Positions 26,203 to 35,933 of a stretch of 64,000 nucleotides of DNA are shown piece by piece. The stretch comes from Luteimonas suaedae (GTDB lineage: Bacteria > Pseudomonadota > Gammaproteobacteria > Xanthomonadales > Xanthomonadaceae), in the NCBI RefSeq assembly GCF_008312895.1, contig NZ_VSSP01000010.1, positions 1 to 64,000 of the forward strand. The letters are read 5' to 3'. A program made the position numbers and the translations under genes. Positions within the stretch are counted from its first letter, which is position 1, and each line of letters begins with the position of its first letter. A model generated the notes under the pieces. That model ran no database searches and was not told where the DNA came from. It worked only from the letters and a program-made list of their open reading frames with translations.

Positions 26203-27528
26203 ATGAGCAAGTTGAAATCGTTTCTCGGCGGCCTCGGCCTGCTGCTGGTGGTGGTGCTCGGCATCGCCGCCTGGCTGGCCCTGCCGTGGCCCGCGCTGCT
26301 GGGCGCGGCGGTGCTGTTCGCGCTGTGGATGGCGCTCACCCGGCGCGGCCGCCAGGCCGGGTCGGTGACCCAGGTCGGGGTCAGCACGATCCGCCAGCGC
26401 CTCGGCGCCTCGTCGGTGATCGTGATCGGCATCGCCGGCGTGGTGGCGGTGCTGGTGGCGCTGCTGGCGATGGCGGAAGGCTATCGCGAGACCCTGCGCA
26501 AGAGCGGCAGCGAGGACACCGCGATCGTGATGCGCGGCGCCTCGGCGGCCGAGGTGATGTCGACGCTGGATCGCGCCTCGGTGGTGGTGGTCGAGCAGGC
26601 GCCGGGCGTGGCCCGCGACGCCGGCGGACGGCCGATCGCCTCGGCGGAACTGGTGGTGGCGGCCAACCTGCCGATCAAGGACGGCGGCCCGGACGAGGAC
26701 GGCAGCGTGCAGCTGCGCGGCGTCGGCGAGCGCGCCTGGGACGTGCGCCCGAACGTGGAGATCGTCGAGGGCCGCCGGTTCGAGCCGGGCAAGCGCGAGA
26801 TCGTGGCCGGCCTGGGCGCGCGCCGCCAGTTCGCCGATCTCGACGTCGGCAAGCAGATCCGCCTGGGCAGCGACCTGTGGACCGTGGCCGGCCTCTTCCG
26901 CTCCGGCGATGCCATGGAGTCGGAGCTGTGGGCCGATGCCGAGATCGTCGCCGCGACCTATCGCCGCGGCAGCTCGCGCACCTCGGTCACCGTCAAGCTC
27001 GACGGCGCCGATGCGTTCGAGCCGTTCAAGGCGGCGTTGGCTGCCGATCCGCGCGTCGACGTCGACGCCAGCACCACGCTCGAGTATTTCAGCAAGCAGT
27101 CCGAGGGCATGACCAAGGTGATCCGCATCATCGGCATGGTGGTCGGCTCGATCATGGCGATCGGCGCGGTGTTCGGCGCGCTCAACACCATGTTCGCGAC
27201 CGTGGCCACGCGTGCGCGCGAGATCGCGACGCTGCGCGCGATCGGCTTTCGCAGCGTGCCGGTGGTGGTGGCGGTGATGCTGGAGACGATGCTGCTGGCG
27301 CTGCTCGGCGGGCTGCTCGGCGGACTGCTGGCGTGGCTGGTGTTCAACGGCTATACCGCTTCGACCATCGCCGGCGGCGTCGGCCAGCTGACGTTCCAGT
27401 TCGACGTCTCGCCGGCGGTGCTGTGGACCGGGCTGAAGTGGGCACTGGCGATCGGCTTCGTCGGCGGCCTGTTCCCGGCGCTGCGGGCGGCGCGGCTGCC
27501 GGTGACGACGGCGCTGCGGGCGGCGTGA
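26203..27528 (+). CDS. FtsX-type ABC transporter permease, second
   Basis: The 441-residue permease has two hydrophobic N-terminal segments (about 8-45) before the usual first MacB helix (SSVIVIGIAGVVAVLVALLAMAEGY, 67-91), then a periplasmic core and three C-terminal helices with VATRAREIATLRAIGFRSVPVVVAVMLET and FPALRAARLPVTTALRAA. A short 13-base gap follows the first permease; GGAGAG precedes the ATG. Two non-identical permeases with one ATPase and one adaptor point to a heteromeric exporter; the substrate is unknown. Confidence 0.9.
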   Translation: MSKLKSFLGGLGLLLVVVLGIAAWLALPWPALLGAAVLFALWMALTRRGRQAGSVTQVGVSTIRQRLGASSVIVIGIAGVVAVLVALLAMAEGYRETLRKSGSEDTAIVMRGASAAEVMSTLDRASVVVVEQAPGVARDAGGRPIASAELVVAANLPIKDGGPDEDGSVQLRGVGERAWDVRPNVEIVEGRRFEPGKREIVAGLGARRQFADLDVGKQIRLGSDLWTVAGLFRSGDAMESELWADAEIVAATYRRGSSRTSVTVKLDGADAFEPFKAALAADPRVDVDASTTLEYFSKQSEGMTKVIRIIGMVVGSIMAIGAVFGALNTMFATVATRAREIATLRAIGFRSVPVVVAVMLETMLLALLGGLLGGLLAWLVFNGYTASTIAGGVGQLTFQFDVSPAVLWTGLKWALAIGFVGGLFPALRAARLPVTTALRAA

Positions 27529-27860
27529 ACGCGGCGTCGCCGGGCGATCCGGTCGCGCCCGAGGCACTGCGGCGCCTGTCCGGGCGCGAGCTCGAAGCGC
27601 TGTACGCCGATCTGCACCGGCGCGTGTTCGCGTGCTACGACGAAGGCGAGCGGGCGGCCGAGGCCGGCTGTGTCGACCGCGACACCGCGACCGCGCGCGC
27701 GCAGGCGCGGGCCGCGCCGCTGATCGAGCAGGCGCGCGCGGTGCACGCCGAACGCGTGGCGCGTTTGCGCCGGCGTGCGCGCCGCTGGTGGATCGCCACG
27801 GTGGTGGTGGCGATCGCCGGTTGCGGCACGATCGCCTGGCTGCTGCTGGCACGGGGTTGA
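27525..27860 (+). CDS. Small C-terminally anchored protein of the ABC operon
   Basis: The 111-residue frame starts at a GTG whose last bases are the permease stop (GTGA, four-base overlap), a classical coupled start. It has an acidic and arginine-rich cytoplasmic part (SGRELEALYADLHRRVFACYDEGERAAEAGCVDRDTATARAQA) and one C-terminal helix (about 89-107, WIATVVVAIAGCGTIAWLLL). I do not recognise the family. The coupling and the hydrophobic tail argue that it is real and works with the exporter; absence of homology evidence keeps confidence moderate. Confidence 0.6.
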   Translation: MNAASPGDPVAPEALRRLSGRELEALYADLHRRVFACYDEGERAAEAGCVDRDTATARAQARAAPLIEQARAVHAERVARLRRRARRWWIATVVVAIAGCGTIAWLLLARG

Positions 27861-27888
27861 GCGGCGCGGGGCCCGCACATCCCGACGG

Positions 27889-28506
27889 CTATCGCGCCGG
27901 CTCCACCGGATCCACCCAGCCCGCCTCGACCGCTGCCTGCAGCTGTTCCGGCGTATCGATGTCGAACGGCAGCCCGGACGCCTCGAGCCGGCCCAGGTCC
28001 GCCTGCGGCAATCCGCGCAGCACGCCACGCAGCCCCTGGTCGCCGTGCAGCCCGGCGGCCTGCCGCAGCAGCGGCATGGGCACGACGGCCGGAATGCCGG
28101 CCAGGTCGCCGTGCACGGTCGCGGCACAGCCGGACGCAGCCCCGTGCGCCAGCGCCAGCAGCGCTTCCAGGTGGGACCTTTCCAGTGCGGGTTGATCGCA
28201 GCCCAGCATCAGGCAATTGCCCGCAGCCGCCGCCAGCGCATCGGCGGCCACCCGCAGGCTCGCCGAGAGCCCCTGTTCCCAGTCCGGATTGACGACGGTC
28301 GCCACGGGCAACCCGCGCAGCGCCACGACCATCGCCTCGGCGCCGGCGCCCAGGACCACCAGCACCCGCGTGGGCGAAGTTTCCAGCGCCAGCCGCGCGG
28401 CACGACACAGCAACGGCTCGCCCGCGCGCGTCAGCAGTTGCTTGGGTCGGCCCAGCCGTCGGCTGCCGCCGGCCGCCAGCACCACCGCGACATGCGGCGT
28501 GCTCAC
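27889..28506 (-). CDS. mocA: MocA-like molybdenum cofactor nucleotidyltransferase
   Basis: The 205-residue protein has the nucleotidyltransferase signature VVLAAGGSRRLGRPKQLL at the N-terminus, GCDQPALERSHLEALL near residue 100 and a C-terminal GLRGVLRG and FDIDTPEQL. MocA-type enzymes load CTP on molybdopterin for xanthine-oxidase-family hydroxylases. It starts at a GTG that overlaps the xdhC stop (GTGA), and a molybdenum hydroxylase is divergently encoded, which fits. MobA-type or other sugar nucleotidyltransferase activity is less likely in this context. Confidence 0.85.
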   Translation of the reverse strand: MSTPHVAVVLAAGGSRRLGRPKQLLTRAGEPLLCRAARLALETSPTRVLVVLGAGAEAMVVALRGLPVATVVNPDWEQGLSASLRVAADALAAAAGNCLMLGCDQPALERSHLEALLALAHGAASGCAATVHGDLAGIPAVVPMPLLRQAAGLHGDQGLRGVLRGLPQADLGRLEASGLPFDIDTPEQLQAAVEAGWVDPVEPAR

Positions 28507-29468
28507 GGCGCCCCGCCGCCGCGCCAGGCCTGCAGCTGCGCGGCGATGCTCAGCGCGATCGCCTCCGGCCCGTGCCCGCCGAGGTCCAGGCCGACCGGCG
28601 AGTGCAGCCGCGGTGCGAGCGCCGCGCGCGCCGACGCCGGCAGCACCCGGAACAGGTCCTCGCGCCGACGCACCGGCCCGAGCAGGCCGATGAAGGGAAC
28701 GGCGCCGCCGGCGAGCGCCGCCAACGCCGCACGATCGAGTTCGAAGTTGTGCTGCATCACCAGCGCCGCCGCGTACGGGGCCGCGTCCGGATCGGCCACG
28801 GCCGTCTCCGCGTCGCCCTCGATCACCCGGTCGGCCAGCTGTGCCTGCGCACGCCAGCGCTCGCGCCGTTCGACCACCGTGGTCATCCAGCCGAGCCGGC
28901 GCAGCAGCGGCAGCAGGCCGGCCGACTCCGGCCCGGCGCCGAACAGCAGTACGCGTGGCGGCGCCGCGATTGGCAGCAGGCACGGCAACGGCGGCAATGT
29001 CGACGCCGTCGCGGACACCGGCAGTCGCCAGCGAAGGCACCGGCCGCCGATCGCGGCGGCAACGACGCCGGCCGCCTCGATCGTCAGCTGCAGCGCGGCG
29101 CCCTGCAGCCAGTCGCGCACCACCTCGTCCCATCCCGCCAGACCGCGCAACGGCAGCAATGCCAGGTGCAGGCGGCCACGGCAGCCGAGCGCCGAGCCCG
29201 AGAACAGGTCCTCGTCGTCGCGCGTGTCCACGTCCATCCATGCCACCTGCCCGGTGGCCGCCGCCGCGCGGGCCTTGACCGCGATCTCCGGTTCCAGGCA
29301 GCCGCCGCTGAGCCAACCGACCTGCGTATCACCGGCACCGAACAGCGCCATCGCCCCGGCGCGCACGTAGGTCGAGCCCTCGGTGGCGACGACGACGGCC
29401 AGCGCGGCGGCTTCCCGGTGCCGCAGTGCTGCAAGTGACGCCTCCATCACCATGCGTTGTTCGGACAT
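28503..29468 (-). CDS. xdhC: XdhC-family molybdenum hydroxylase maturation protein
   Basis: XdhC proteins bind molybdenum cofactor and help insert the sulfurated form into xanthine-dehydrogenase-type enzymes. The 321-residue protein has the N-terminal XdhC/CoxI domain ([41 protein letters not shown]) and a C-terminal Rossmann part ([23 protein letters not shown] and [17 protein letters not shown]). The ATG at 29468 has GGGAG just upstream; the longer frame lacks a ribosome site. It is divergent from the molybdenum hydroxylase genes and followed by the overlapping mocA-like gene. Confidence 0.92.
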   Translation of the reverse strand: MSEQRMVMEASLAALRHREAAALAVVVATEGSTYVRAGAMALFGAGDTQVGWLSGGCLEPEIAVKARAAAATGQVAWMDVDTRDDEDLFSGSALGCRGRLHLALLPLRGLAGWDEVVRDWLQGAALQLTIEAAGVVAAAIGGRCLRWRLPVSATASTLPPLPCLLPIAAPPRVLLFGAGPESAGLLPLLRRLGWMTTVVERRERWRAQAQLADRVIEGDAETAVADPDAAPYAAALVMQHNFELDRAALAALAGGAVPFIGLLGPVRRREDLFRVLPASARAALAPRLHSPVGLDLGGHGPEAIALSIAAQLQAWRGGGAP

Positions 29469-29670
29469 GCCACTCCCATGCGCATCGGCCGCGACGGCCG
29501 TCGAAGTTGCGAACAAACTGCCCGAGTCCATCGCCGTCGTCAGGCCGCCAAGGCCAGACCACGACGATCGGGCACGAGTTCCGGACGATCGTGCAAGCAA
29601 ACGCGGTGCAAACGACCGCCGGCAGCGGTAACGTGCCTGAACATCCCAGCCGCCGCCAGGGGAAAGACCG

Positions 29671-30126
<456 letters not shown>

Positions 30127-30142
30127 TGCGACCGGTGGAAGC

Positions 30143-30208
30143 GTAGAGCGGCGCTTGCTCCACTGCTCCCGGCTCCGGAGCCTGCGCACCGGGCAAGCTC
30201 GGCTCTAC
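30143..30208. repeat. GTAGAGC inverted repeat within the iorA-iorB gap
   Basis: GTAGAGCGGCGCTTGCTC (30143-30160) and the complement of 30191-30208 (GTAGAGCCGAGCTTGCCC) match at 15 of 18 positions; about 30 bases including GGCTCCGGAGCC lie between. It resembles the GTAG-headed REPs in form but not in core sequence, and it sits inside an operon. Confidence 0.75.
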
Positions 30209-30262
30209 AAGACACCGGTTGCGGACGATGCCTTTTCCTTCACCTCCTGACGGAGACCTGCC

Positions 30263-32449
30263 GTGAATACCGCGACCGATGCTTCCCGCCGCAGATTCCT
30301 CAAGACCGGCGCCGTACTCGGCGGCGGTCTGGTGGTCGCCATCGCCCTGCCCGGCGCCAGGCGACTGGCAATGGCGCAGGAGGCCGCCGCCACGGGCGCC
30401 ACGACCTTCGCGCCGAACGCGTTCCTGCGCATCGGCAGCGACGACCGCATCACCGTGCTGCTGGCGCATTCGGAAATGGGCCAGGGCGTGTGGACCACCC
30501 TGCCGCTGCTGATCGCCGAGGAGCTCGATGCCGACTGGTCGACGATCCGGGTGGAACACGCGCCGGCCGCGCCGGCCTATGCGCACACCGCGATGGGGAT
30601 CCAGATGACGGGCGGCTCGACCAGCACCTGGTCGGAGTTCGACCGCTACCGCCAGGCCGGCGCGCTGGCGCGCGCGCTGCTGGTGCAGGCCGCGGCGCAG
30701 CGGTTCGGCGTGCCGGCCGAGCGCGTGCGCACCGAGAACGGCGAGCTGATCGCCGGCGACCGCCGCCTGCGCTACGGCGAGGTCGCGGCGGCCGCGGCGG
30801 AACTGCCGGCGCCGGCGTCGGTGCCGCTCAAGGATCCCAAGCAGTGGACCCGCATCGGCCAGCCGACCCGGCGCCTGGACACGCCCGAGAAGATCACCGG
30901 CCGCGCGATCTTCGGCATCGACGTGCAGTTCGAGGGCCTGCTGACCGCGGTGGTCGCGCGGGCGCCGGTCTTTGGCGCACGGCTGGCATCCTTCGACGAC
31001 AGCGACGCGCGTGCGGTGCCGGGCGTGCGCGACGTGGTGCAGGTGCCGAGCGGCGTGGCCGTGGTCGCCGATCACTTCTGGGCCGCCAAGCGCGGCCGCG
31101 ATGCCCTGCGCCTGCAATGGCAGCCCGGCGACGGCGCCGCCGTCGACAGCGACGCGCTGCTCGACGACTACCGCCGGCTGGCGGAGACCGAAGGCGCGGT
31201 CGCGGCCAGCGCCGGCGACGCCGGCGCGGCACTGGAATCCGCCGCACGGGTCGTCGAGGCCGAATACACCGTGCCCTATCTCGCGCACGCGGCGATGGAA
31301 CCGCTCAACTGCACGGTGCGCCTCGGCGCCGATCTCTGCGAGGTTTGGACCGGCACCCAGTTCCAGACCCTGGACCTGCAGGTCGCACAGGAGGTCACCG
31401 GGCTCGAGGCGGAGCAGATCCGCATCCACACCACTTTCCTCGGTGGCGCGTTCGGTCGCCGCGCCACGCCGACCTGTGATTTCGTGCGCGAGGCGCTGCA
31501 CGTGGCCAAGGCCGCGGGACGGCCGGTCAAGACGGTCTGGACGCGCGAGGACGATACGCGCGGCGGCTATTACCGGCCGGCGTTCCTGCACCGGGCGCGG
31601 GTCGGGCTGGACGCGGCCGGGCGGCCGATGGCTTGGCGGCACACGATCGTCGGCCAGTCGATCCTCGGCGGAACGCCGTTCGCGGCGATGATCGAGAACG
31701 GCATCGACAACGCCTCGGTCGAAGGCGCGTCCGATTCGCCCTACCTGCGCGACGTGCCCGACCATCGCGTCGAACTGCACTCGCCGACCAACCCGGTGCC
31801 GGTGCTGTGGTGGCGCTCGGTCGGCCACACCCACACCGGCTTCGCCATGGAGAGCCTGGTCGATGAACTGGCGCACGCCGCCGGCCGCGACCCGGTCGAG
31901 TACCGGCGCGACCTGCTGAAGGACCATCCGCGCCACCTGGCGGCGCTCGAGCTCGCGGTCGAACATGCCGACTGGACGGGCCCGTTGCCCGAAGGCCGCG
32001 CCCGTGGCGTGGCGGTGCACGAATCGTTCGGCAGCTTCGTGGCGCAGGTGGCCGAGGTCTCCGTCGACGACGGCCGCATCCGCGTGCATCGCGTGGTCTG
32101 CGCCATCGACTGCGGCGTGGCAGTCAATCCCGATGGCGTCCGCGCGCAGATGGAGTCGGGCATCGTCTTCGGACTGGGCGCGGCGCTGCACGGCACCCTG
32201 ACCCTGCGCGAGGGCCGGGTGCAGGAATCCAACTACCACGACTACCGGGTGCTGCGCCTGGACGAGATGCCGCGGGTCGAGGTGCACATCGTGCCCGGCA
32301 CCGGAAAGATGGGCGGCGCCGGCGAGCCCGGCACGCCACCGATCGCGCCCGCGGTCGCCAATGCCGTGTTCGCGCTCACCGGACAGCGCCTGCGCGAACT
32401 GCCGTTGCGGCCCACCACCGTGCCCGCCACTTCCGCGTCGCAGACCTGA
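30263..32449 (+). CDS. iorB: Molybdenum hydroxylase large subunit (IorB-like), Tat-exported
   Basis: The 728-residue catalytic subunit binds molybdopterin. It starts with a twin-arginine signal ([31 protein letters not shown], motif at 9-14), so the enzyme probably works in the periplasm. Key parts are [21 protein letters not shown], the FLGGAFGRR cofactor loop near residue 395, and the C-terminal [19 protein letters not shown], where Glu688 fits the catalytic base. Together with IorA it would hydroxylate an N-heterocycle or oxidise an aldehyde; the substrate is not predictable. It is followed directly by a haem lipoprotein gene. Confidence 0.92.
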   Translation: MNTATDASRRRFLKTGAVLGGGLVVAIALPGARRLAMAQEAAATGATTFAPNAFLRIGSDDRITVLLAHSEMGQGVWTTLPLLIAEELDADWSTIRVEHAPAAPAYAHTAMGIQMTGGSTSTWSEFDRYRQAGALARALLVQAAAQRFGVPAERVRTENGELIAGDRRLRYGEVAAAAAELPAPASVPLKDPKQWTRIGQPTRRLDTPEKITGRAIFGIDVQFEGLLTAVVARAPVFGARLASFDDSDARAVPGVRDVVQVPSGVAVVADHFWAAKRGRDALRLQWQPGDGAAVDSDALLDDYRRLAETEGAVAASAGDAGAALESAARVVEAEYTVPYLAHAAMEPLNCTVRLGADLCEVWTGTQFQTLDLQVAQEVTGLEAEQIRIHTTFLGGAFGRRATPTCDFVREALHVAKAAGRPVKTVWTREDDTRGGYYRPAFLHRARVGLDAAGRPMAWRHTIVGQSILGGTPFAAMIENGIDNASVEGASDSPYLRDVPDHRVELHSPTNPVPVLWWRSVGHTHTGFAMESLVDELAHAAGRDPVEYRRDLLKDHPRHLAALELAVEHADWTGPLPEGRARGVAVHESFGSFVAQVAEVSVDDGRIRVHRVVCAIDCGVAVNPDGVRAQMESGIVFGLGAALHGTLTLREGRVQESNYHDYRVLRLDEMPRVEVHIVPGTGKMGGAGEPGTPPIAPAVANAVFALTGQRLRELPLRPTTVPATSASQT

Positions 32450-32459
32450 GGAGACGACG

Positions 32460-33029
32460 ATGCGCATGCTGATCCCCTGCCTGGCCGTGCTGGCACTCGC
32501 CGCATGCACACCGCGCGTGAGCCCGGAGCAGGAAGCCGCCGCGGTCGAGGCGTTCGCCACCGTCGAACAGGTGTTCCAGCACCCGCGCTGCAGCAACTGC
32601 CACATCCCCGGCGACCAGCCGCTGCAGTTCGACAGCCAGACGCCGCACGCGATGCAGGTGGTGCGCGGCCCGGAAGGCAAGGGCGCATCCGGCCTGCCCT
32701 GCGCCGCCTGCCACGGCGAGGCCAACGCGCCGGACAGCTACGGCCCGCACGCCCCACCCGGCGCGCCGCACTGGCAGTTGCCGCCGCCGGAACAGAAGAT
32801 GGTCTGGATCGGCGCCTCACCGGCCGAACTGTGCGCATTGCTCAAGGACCGCAGCCGCAACGGCGACCGCGACCTCGACGCCATGCTCGAGCACGTCGCT
32901 GAGGACGCGCTGGTGCTGTGGGGCTGGGAACCGGGCGGCGAGCGCATGCCGGTGCCGGTCCCGCACGCCGAGTTCGTCGCTGCATTCACGACCTGGGCCG
33001 ATGCCGGCGGTCCGTGCCCGGCGGGATAG
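32460..33029 (+). CDS. Two-haem cytochrome c-like lipoprotein
   Basis: The 189-residue protein has a lipoprotein signal with lipobox LAAC (Cys16) and two CXXCH haem motifs, CSNCH (44-48) and CAACH (81-85). Rest of the chain is rich in Pro and Trp with no further cysteine pair. GAGGAG precedes the ATG, ten bases after iorB. The position suggests that it takes electrons from the Tat-exported molybdenum hydroxylase and passes them to the respiratory chain; such genes are often labelled isoquinoline 1-oxidoreductase subunit. The role is inference. Confidence 0.85.
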   Translation: MRMLIPCLAVLALAACTPRVSPEQEAAAVEAFATVEQVFQHPRCSNCHIPGDQPLQFDSQTPHAMQVVRGPEGKGASGLPCAACHGEANAPDSYGPHAPPGAPHWQLPPPEQKMVWIGASPAELCALLKDRSRNGDRDLDAMLEHVAEDALVLWGWEPGGERMPVPVPHAEFVAAFTTWADAGGPCPAG

Positions 33030-33031
33030 CT

Positions 33032-33125
33032 GGAGAAGCAGGGAAACGAGTGGAGAGAAAATGAGAAACGAGAGCTGGCTCCTGCACTGACTCGTTCCTC
33101 GTTTCTCTCCGCTCGTTCCTCGTCC
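33032..33125. repeat. Heptamer-type inverted repeat between convergent genes
   Basis: The purine arm (about 33041-33072; AAACGAGTGGAGAGAAAATG...) and the complement of the pyrimidine arm (about 33089-33122; AACGAGCGGAGAGAAACG...) agree over about 30 bases with few mismatches. The element fills the gap between the haem lipoprotein gene and rarD, so here it could also work as a bidirectional terminator. Confidence 0.85.
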
Positions 33126-34036
33126 TACACCATCGGCGCCACCGCGCGCCGGCGCGAGCGCAGCCAGCCGTCGATCGCGAACACCGCCAGCGCAATCCAG
33201 ATGAAGACGAAGCCGATGGCGCGATCGCGGTCGAAGGCTTCCTGGAAGAAGAACACGCCGAGCAGGAACTGCAGCGTCGGCGCGATGTACTGCATCACCC
33301 CGACCACTGACAGCGGCACCCGCCGCACCGCATAGGCGAAGCCGATCAAAGGCAGCGCCGTCAGCGCGCCGCCGACCACCAGCAGCGCCACCAGCGTCGC
33401 GCCCCAGCCGTCGAAGAAGCCGCCCTGCCCGTGGCTCTCGCCCCACAGCAGCAGCGCCAGGCCGGGCAGCAACAGGTACAGGCTTTCCACGCCGAGCCCG
33501 GGGATTGACTCCACCGCCGCCAGCTTGCGCACCAGTCCGTACAGCGCGAACGACAGCGCCAGCCCCAGCGCGATCCAGGGAAAGCTGCCGTAGTGGAACG
33601 TCAGCCACAGCACCCCGGCCGCGGCCATGGCCACCGACACCCACTGCGGCATGGACAGCCGCTCGCGCAGGAACAGGACGCCGATCACCACGTTGAGCAG
33701 CGGATTGATGAAGTAGCCGAGACTGGTCTCGATCACGTGGCCGGCGTTCACCGCCCAGATGTACAGCGCCCAGTTGCCACTGATCAGCAGCGCGCTGAGC
33801 GCCAGCATCCAGGCCAGCCGCGGCTGCATCAGCGTCGCCCGCAGCCAGCCGCGCCCGCGCTTCCAGAGCAGCCAGGCCACCACCAACAATGTGCTCCAGA
33901 CGATGCGGTGGGCGACGATCTGCAGCGACGGCACCGCCTTGAGCAGGTGCCAGTACAGCGGCATCAGCCCCCACAGGACGAATGCGCCGGCCGCGGTCCA
34001 CAGCCCGGCGCGCAGTTCGCGCGTCGCGTCGCTCAC
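33125..34036 (-). CDS. rarD: EamA-family transporter RarD
   Basis: The 303-residue inner-membrane protein has ten predicted helices and RarD features: LWGLMPLYWHLLKAVPSLQIVAHRIVWS near the N-terminus, NWALYIWAVNAGHVIETSLGYFINPLLNVVIGVLFLRERL in the first EamA half, and YAVRRVPLSVVGVMQYIAPTLQFLLGVFFFQEAF in the second. The GTG start at 34036 overlaps the upstream yedA stop (GTGA). RarD is a drug/metabolite-superfamily protein of unsettled substrate. Confidence 0.93.
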   Translation of the reverse strand: MSDATRELRAGLWTAAGAFVLWGLMPLYWHLLKAVPSLQIVAHRIVWSTLLVVAWLLWKRGRGWLRATLMQPRLAWMLALSALLISGNWALYIWAVNAGHVIETSLGYFINPLLNVVIGVLFLRERLSMPQWVSVAMAAAGVLWLTFHYGSFPWIALGLALSFALYGLVRKLAAVESIPGLGVESLYLLLPGLALLLWGESHGQGGFFDGWGATLVALLVVGGALTALPLIGFAYAVRRVPLSVVGVMQYIAPTLQFLLGVFFFQEAFDRDRAIGFVFIWIALAVFAIDGWLRSRRRAVAPMV

Positions 34037-34962
34037 GTGCCGGCGTCCGCTTCCGGCGCCGGCCTCGGCGCGCGCGTGCGCGCCAGCGTGATCGCCACCA
34101 CGCCGCACAGGATCACCGCCATCGCGCCGAGGTCGTTCACGCTGAAGCGCTCGGCGGCCAGCCACGCGCCGAGCATCACCGCGATCACCGGATTGACGTA
34201 GGCATAGCTGCCGGCCAGCGTCGGCCGCACGTGGTGCAGCAGCCAGACATAGGCGGTGAAGCCGACGATCGAGCCGAAGCCGATCAGGTAGGCCACCGAC
34301 AACGTGCCGTGCAGGGTCGGCAGGCCGGCGAAGCGCTCGCCCAGCAACCCCCCGACCAGCAGCATCACCGCGCCGCCGCACAGCATCTGCGCCGCGGCGG
34401 TCATGAACGGCGACGGCAGGTCACGGCCGCGGCTCCAGACCGAGCCGAACGCCCAGGCGATCGGCGCGATCAACAGCGCGACCAGGCCCTGCGGGGACGC
34501 GGTCAGCGAACTGCCGGCGTTGAGCCACAGCACGCCGACGAAGCCGATCGCCAGGCCGGTCCATTCGAGCGCACCGGAGCGGTGTCCGCGCAGGGTGGCG
34601 AACAGGCCGATCCACAGCGGCGCCGACGCCACCGCGATCGCCGCTAAACCTGAAGACACCGACTGCTCGGCGATGCACACCAGGCCGTTGCCGCCGCCCA
34701 GCAGCAGCACGCCCATGATCGTGCAGTTGCGCCACTGCGCGCGGGTCGGCATCGGCGTGCCGCGCAGCCGCAGCACCGCGTACATCAGCGCGCCGGCGAC
34801 GACGAAGCGCATGCCTGCCATCAGCAGCGGCGGATAACCGCCCTCCAGGGCGAAGCGGATGCCGATATAAGTCGAGCCCCAGATCACGTAGACCAGGGCG
34901 AGAGCGCCGGCGACGGCCAGCGCGGAAGCAGGGCGAGAGACCAGCGACGGCACGGCACTCAT
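34033..34962 (-). CDS. yedA: EamA-family transporter, YedA-like
   Basis: The 309-residue protein has ten predicted helices and two EamA repeats: VYVIWGSTYIGIRFALEGGYPPLLMAGMRFVVAG and LLGGGNGLVCIAEQSVSSGLAAIAVASAPLWIGLF in the first, SYAYVNPVIAVMLGAWLAAERFSVNDLGAMAVILCGV in the second. This pattern is close to YedA/metabolite exporters. The ATG at 34962 was chosen because it begins the first helix correctly; the longer frame covers non-coding DNA. It overlaps rarD by four bases. Substrate unknown. Confidence 0.9.
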   Translation of the reverse strand: MSAVPSLVSRPASALAVAGALALVYVIWGSTYIGIRFALEGGYPPLLMAGMRFVVAGALMYAVLRLRGTPMPTRAQWRNCTIMGVLLLGGGNGLVCIAEQSVSSGLAAIAVASAPLWIGLFATLRGHRSGALEWTGLAIGFVGVLWLNAGSSLTASPQGLVALLIAPIAWAFGSVWSRGRDLPSPFMTAAAQMLCGGAVMLLVGGLLGERFAGLPTLHGTLSVAYLIGFGSIVGFTAYVWLLHHVRPTLAGSYAYVNPVIAVMLGAWLAAERFSVNDLGAMAVILCGVVAITLARTRAPRPAPEADAGT

Positions 34963-35287
34963 GGGAGCGGTCCGGTTCGGGAAACGACAATCGGGAAGCG
35001 GGCAACGGGGAAGCGGCAACCTGCCGCCGCGGATGCATCTTACGCCAGCGGAAACCGACGCAGCTGCAACGCTGCGTAGCTCCACCGGAGCCAACCGGTC
35101 GCAGTGCCTGCGACGTCCATCGCGCCGGTTGCAGCCGGCCTTTGGGCAAGCAATGCAGGCATGCGGCCGATCGATGATGTCGAGCGCGGGCGTGCGCAGG
35201 ATCCGACGATGCCGCGTGCGTCGCACGGCATGCAGACCAACGCACGATCAGCGCGCAGCCGGGGCGTCACGGGGCCGTCGCCACCGT
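34963..35287. other. 325-base gap upstream of yedA with degenerate heptamers
   Basis: No gene is supported. At 34979-35020 the plus strand has degenerate purine heptamers (GGGAAAC, GACAATC, GGGAAGC, GGGCAAC) without an inverted partner in view, just before the yedA start. A GTAGCTCCACCGGAGC palindrome lies near 35076. The rest shows nothing I can name. Confidence 0.55.
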
Positions 35288-35839
35288 TCACGGCGCAGAC
35301 CGGAACCGGCACACGGTCGTGCGGCCGCTGCCGTTGGGACGTCGCAGTGGATCGTCGAAGGTGTCGATGGCGACGAAACCCGCCCGCGCCATCATCGCCG
35401 CCGACGCGGCATTCTGTTCATGGCGCTCGACATAGATGTCGTCGCAGCCCAGGCGTCGCAAATGCCCGACCGCAGCCCGCAACAGGCGGCTACCGAGGCT
35501 GCGGCCGGCATGCTCGCGATGCACCACCGCTTCGCAGACGTGCCCCAGTGCCGAGGCCGGCGACGCCGACGGCCGGTAACGCCGGAACGCGTCCGTGGTC
35601 TCGTACGTCACCGCGGCGATGATCGCGCCGCCAGCTTCGGCCACGACCGCATCGACCCGGCCTTCGGCGATCGCGGCGACATGGGCGCGGATCTCGTCGA
35701 CAGGCAGGTGATTCCATGGGTTCGGGCCATGCGCCAGGATCAGCGCCTGCAAGGCCGGAACGTCGGCGCTGGTGGCGTCGCGAATCGTCGCATCGGCGCC
35801 GCGGACGGGATCCGGCAGTGGCTCGACAGACGGTTGCAT
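35288..35839 (-). CDS. GNAT-family N-acetyltransferase (phosphinothricin-type)
   Basis: The 183-residue enzyme has a GNAT fold: ATIRDATSADVPALQALILAHG at the N-terminus, the acetyl-CoA loop HREHAGRSLGSRLLRAAVGHLRRLG (about 120-144), and NAASAAMMARAGFVAIDTFDD near the end. The order resembles Pat/phosphinothricin acetyltransferases. It is divergent from an AsnC-type regulator with a palindrome in between, which suggests control by that regulator and an amino-acid-like substrate. That last step is inference. Confidence 0.85.
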   Translation of the reverse strand: MQPSVEPLPDPVRGADATIRDATSADVPALQALILAHGPNPWNHLPVDEIRAHVAAIAEGRVDAVVAEAGGAIIAAVTYETTDAFRRYRPSASPASALGHVCEAVVHREHAGRSLGSRLLRAAVGHLRRLGCDDIYVERHEQNAASAAMMARAGFVAIDTFDDPLRRPNGSGRTTVCRFRSAP

Positions 35840-35920
35840 CTTGGCACTCCGGAACGGCGGGACTGTCCGGCAGGCTAGCGGAGCGGCACGGGACGCGCTT
35901 GAAAATTTACCCGGATATAC

Positions 35921-35933
35921 GCAAAAATTTTGC
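35921..35933. promoter_or_regulatory. Perfect AT-rich palindrome at the AsnC-type gene start
   Basis: GCAAAAATTTTGC is a perfect 13-base palindrome that ends exactly before the ATG at 35934. A second AT-rich stretch, GAAAATTTAC, lies about 20 bases upstream. These are the only such AT-rich tracts in a region of very high GC, and the flanking genes are divergent. It fits an Lrp/AsnC site for autoregulation. Confidence 0.65.
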
